From Methanosarcinales archaeon (GTDB lineage Archaea > Halobacteriota > Methanosarcinia > Methanosarcinales > Methanosarcinaceae), in the NCBI GenBank assembly GCA_012329085.1, contig JAAXQB010000359.1:1-6060 (forward strand): 6,060 bases of DNA, in the 5' to 3' direction. Position 1 is the first letter of the stretch. Each line of letters opens with the position of its first letter. The position numbers were made by a program, and so were the translations under genes. The notes below the pieces were generated by a model. The model saw only the letters and a program-made list of their open reading frames with translations, had not been told where the DNA came from and did not search any database. Of the stretch, positions 4,982-6,060 are shown piece after piece.

Positions 4982-6060
4982 TTATGAACTGTATTTCTTT
5001 TTTCGTAGGTAATTGAAAATAAAGCCAAAGACACCTAAAATAGCTAATGGTAAAATAATATTAAAAACTTGCCAAAAGCTTCTTTCTTGGAAGGCTTTTT
5101 CTTTATCTAAAAATTGAATTTGTAAATTTTTTGTACGAAGTTTTAAAACGCCTGAATCATCTAATAAGTAATGTACTGTATTGAGTAAAAAGTTAATATT
5201 TCCGTAAGGTTGGCCTGTCCATTTATCTTTGTTTAAAGGGATTGGTTCTCCTTTAAAAGTTTCGTTTGCAATAATATCGCCATCACTTATTACCACCATT
5301 TTATTTGCTTTACCTATTTGCTTAAAATTATTTAATTCAAATGGTTTTATTCTTTTCGCATAAGCGGAATTAAAATTACCTTCTAATAAAACACCAAAAA
5401 TACTATTAGAATTATTAAATTCGTCTTTGTTTGGTTGGATAGCAATTTCATTTAATGAAATATTTGTTGGTGTGCCAATTACTTTGGCAAAAGGAGAGCT
5501 TTGTAATAGTATAGTTTTTGAAATGCCATTATTTAAAGTATCCATAGTACTTGGAAATTTTAAAAGTATTGGATCTAAATTTGTGGTAATTGGGTTGTTA
5601 TTATTTGAAATAATTAATGGGAAATATAGCCATGGAAAATCTTGATATTGTGTTTGATTTCCTGTATTACCTGAAGCTAATCGTATGGTTGAGCTATATA
5701 AATCTTTTGTTACATCGTAATTAATTCTTACACCGTAATTAAATAGTAAATCGGTTAAATTTAAATCACGATTTAAAGCGAGTGATTTACCATTAATCAT
5801 CAAACTATCCATTTCGGCATGCACATTGTCTATTAGCCAAAGTGTTTTACCTCCGTTAATAATATATTGGTCAAGTGCTAATTTTTCTTGTTCAGTAAAT
5901 GGTTTTGAAGGTTTGGCAATAATGGATAAATCATATTTTGAAAGATCATTTAAAGTTTTTTGAGGATTTATTTGAACGGAGTCTAAAGTAAATTCGGCTA
6001 GTTTATAATAAGTTCCTAATTCTTTTAAAAAACTATATAAATAAATATCATCTAATTGAC
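4982..6060 (-). CDS. gldG: Gliding motility protein GldG, C-terminal ~358 residues (start outside window)
   Basis: GldG is the auxiliary, substrate-binding-like subunit predicted to work with the GldA ATPase and GldF permease in an ABC transporter tied to flavobacterial gliding. The frame stays open to the right edge; reading from 6058 gives QLDDIYLYSFLKELG and so on, so the gene continues beyond the window. Full GldG is about 560 residues, so roughly the last two-thirds are visible. A GTG at 5824 lies inside the conserved LIDNVHAEMDSL segment and is an internal valine, not a start. Visible blocks are NGGKTLWLIDN, LTDLLFNYGVRINYD, GQPYGNINFLLNTVHYLLDDSGVL and LQIQFLDKEKAFQERSFW. The C-terminus has one transmembrane helix (visible residues about 332-351, FNIILPLAILGVFGFIFNYL) followed by a basic RKKKYSS tail, which should face the cytoplasm. 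The partner gldF is expected just to the right on the same strand. No clear terminator is seen in the 88 bp after its stop. Confidence 0.88.
   Translation of the reverse strand, partial: QLDDIYLYSFLKELGTYYKLAEFTLDSVQINPQKTLNDLSKYDLSIIAKPSKPFTEQEKLALDQYIINGGKTLWLIDNVHAEMDSLMINGKSLALNRDLNLTDLLFNYGVRINYDVTKDLYSSTIRLASGNTGNQTQYQDFPWLYFPLIISNNNNPITTNLDPILLKFPSTMDTLNNGISKTILLQSSPFAKVIGTPTNISLNEIAIQPNKDEFNNSNSIFGVLLEGNFNSAYAKRIKPFELNNFKQIGKANKMVVISDGDIIANETFKGEPIPLNKDKWTGQPYGNINFLLNTVHYLLDDSGVLKLRTKNLQIQFLDKEKAFQERSFWQVFNIILPLAILGVFGFIFNYLRKKKYSS

Noticed and set aside
5822..5824. GTG as the start of the right-hand gene
   Set aside because: The frame continues open to base 6058 and encodes GldG-like sequence upstream; the GTG is an internal valine within LIDNVHAEMDSL.

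Overview
The window looks like the chromosome of a marine or environmental Flavobacteriaceae member (phylum Bacteroidota). The DNA is strongly AT-rich, the genes have no clear Shine-Dalgarno sites, exported proteins are cleaved in front of a glutamine or carry a lipobox, and the right end encodes a protein that reads as GldG of the gliding-motility machinery. This assignment rests on protein features recognised by eye; no database search was possible.

Layout. Positions 1-1068 (+) hold the C-terminal nine-tenths of acetate kinase (ackA), whose start lies left of the window. A 396-base gap follows. It contains one plausible 50-codon gene on the + strand (1286-1438), a short inverted repeat, an 11-bp direct repeat that brackets the small gene, and a 34-bp segment resembling the D-arm and anticodon region of a tRNA. 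From 1465 to the right edge every gene is on the - strand. In transcription order these are: the C-terminal part of gldG (6060 down to 4982); a secreted DUF2911 protein with a TPR-like tail (4893-4051); an exported alpha/beta hydrolase (3882-3145); a lipoprotein isoaspartyl peptidase/L-asparaginase (3117-2062); and guanine deaminase guaD (2010-1465). The + and - blocks converge in the 1069-1464 gap.

How the genes relate. The hydrolase, peptidase and guaD are spaced 27 and 51 bp apart and probably share a transcript. Two of them can release ammonia (isoaspartyl/asparagine hydrolysis in the envelope, guanine deamination in the cytoplasm), so a modest nitrogen-salvage theme is possible but unproven. 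The DUF2911 gene is set off from this group by 168 bp containing a hairpin followed by six T residues on the - strand, which reads as a terminator. GldG belongs to the gliding apparatus and has no obvious functional link to the metabolic genes.

Overall this is mostly ordinary core-genome content. I found no convincing new multi-gene system. The parts most worth a second look are the small ORF with its flanking repeats and the tRNA-like segment in the convergent gap.
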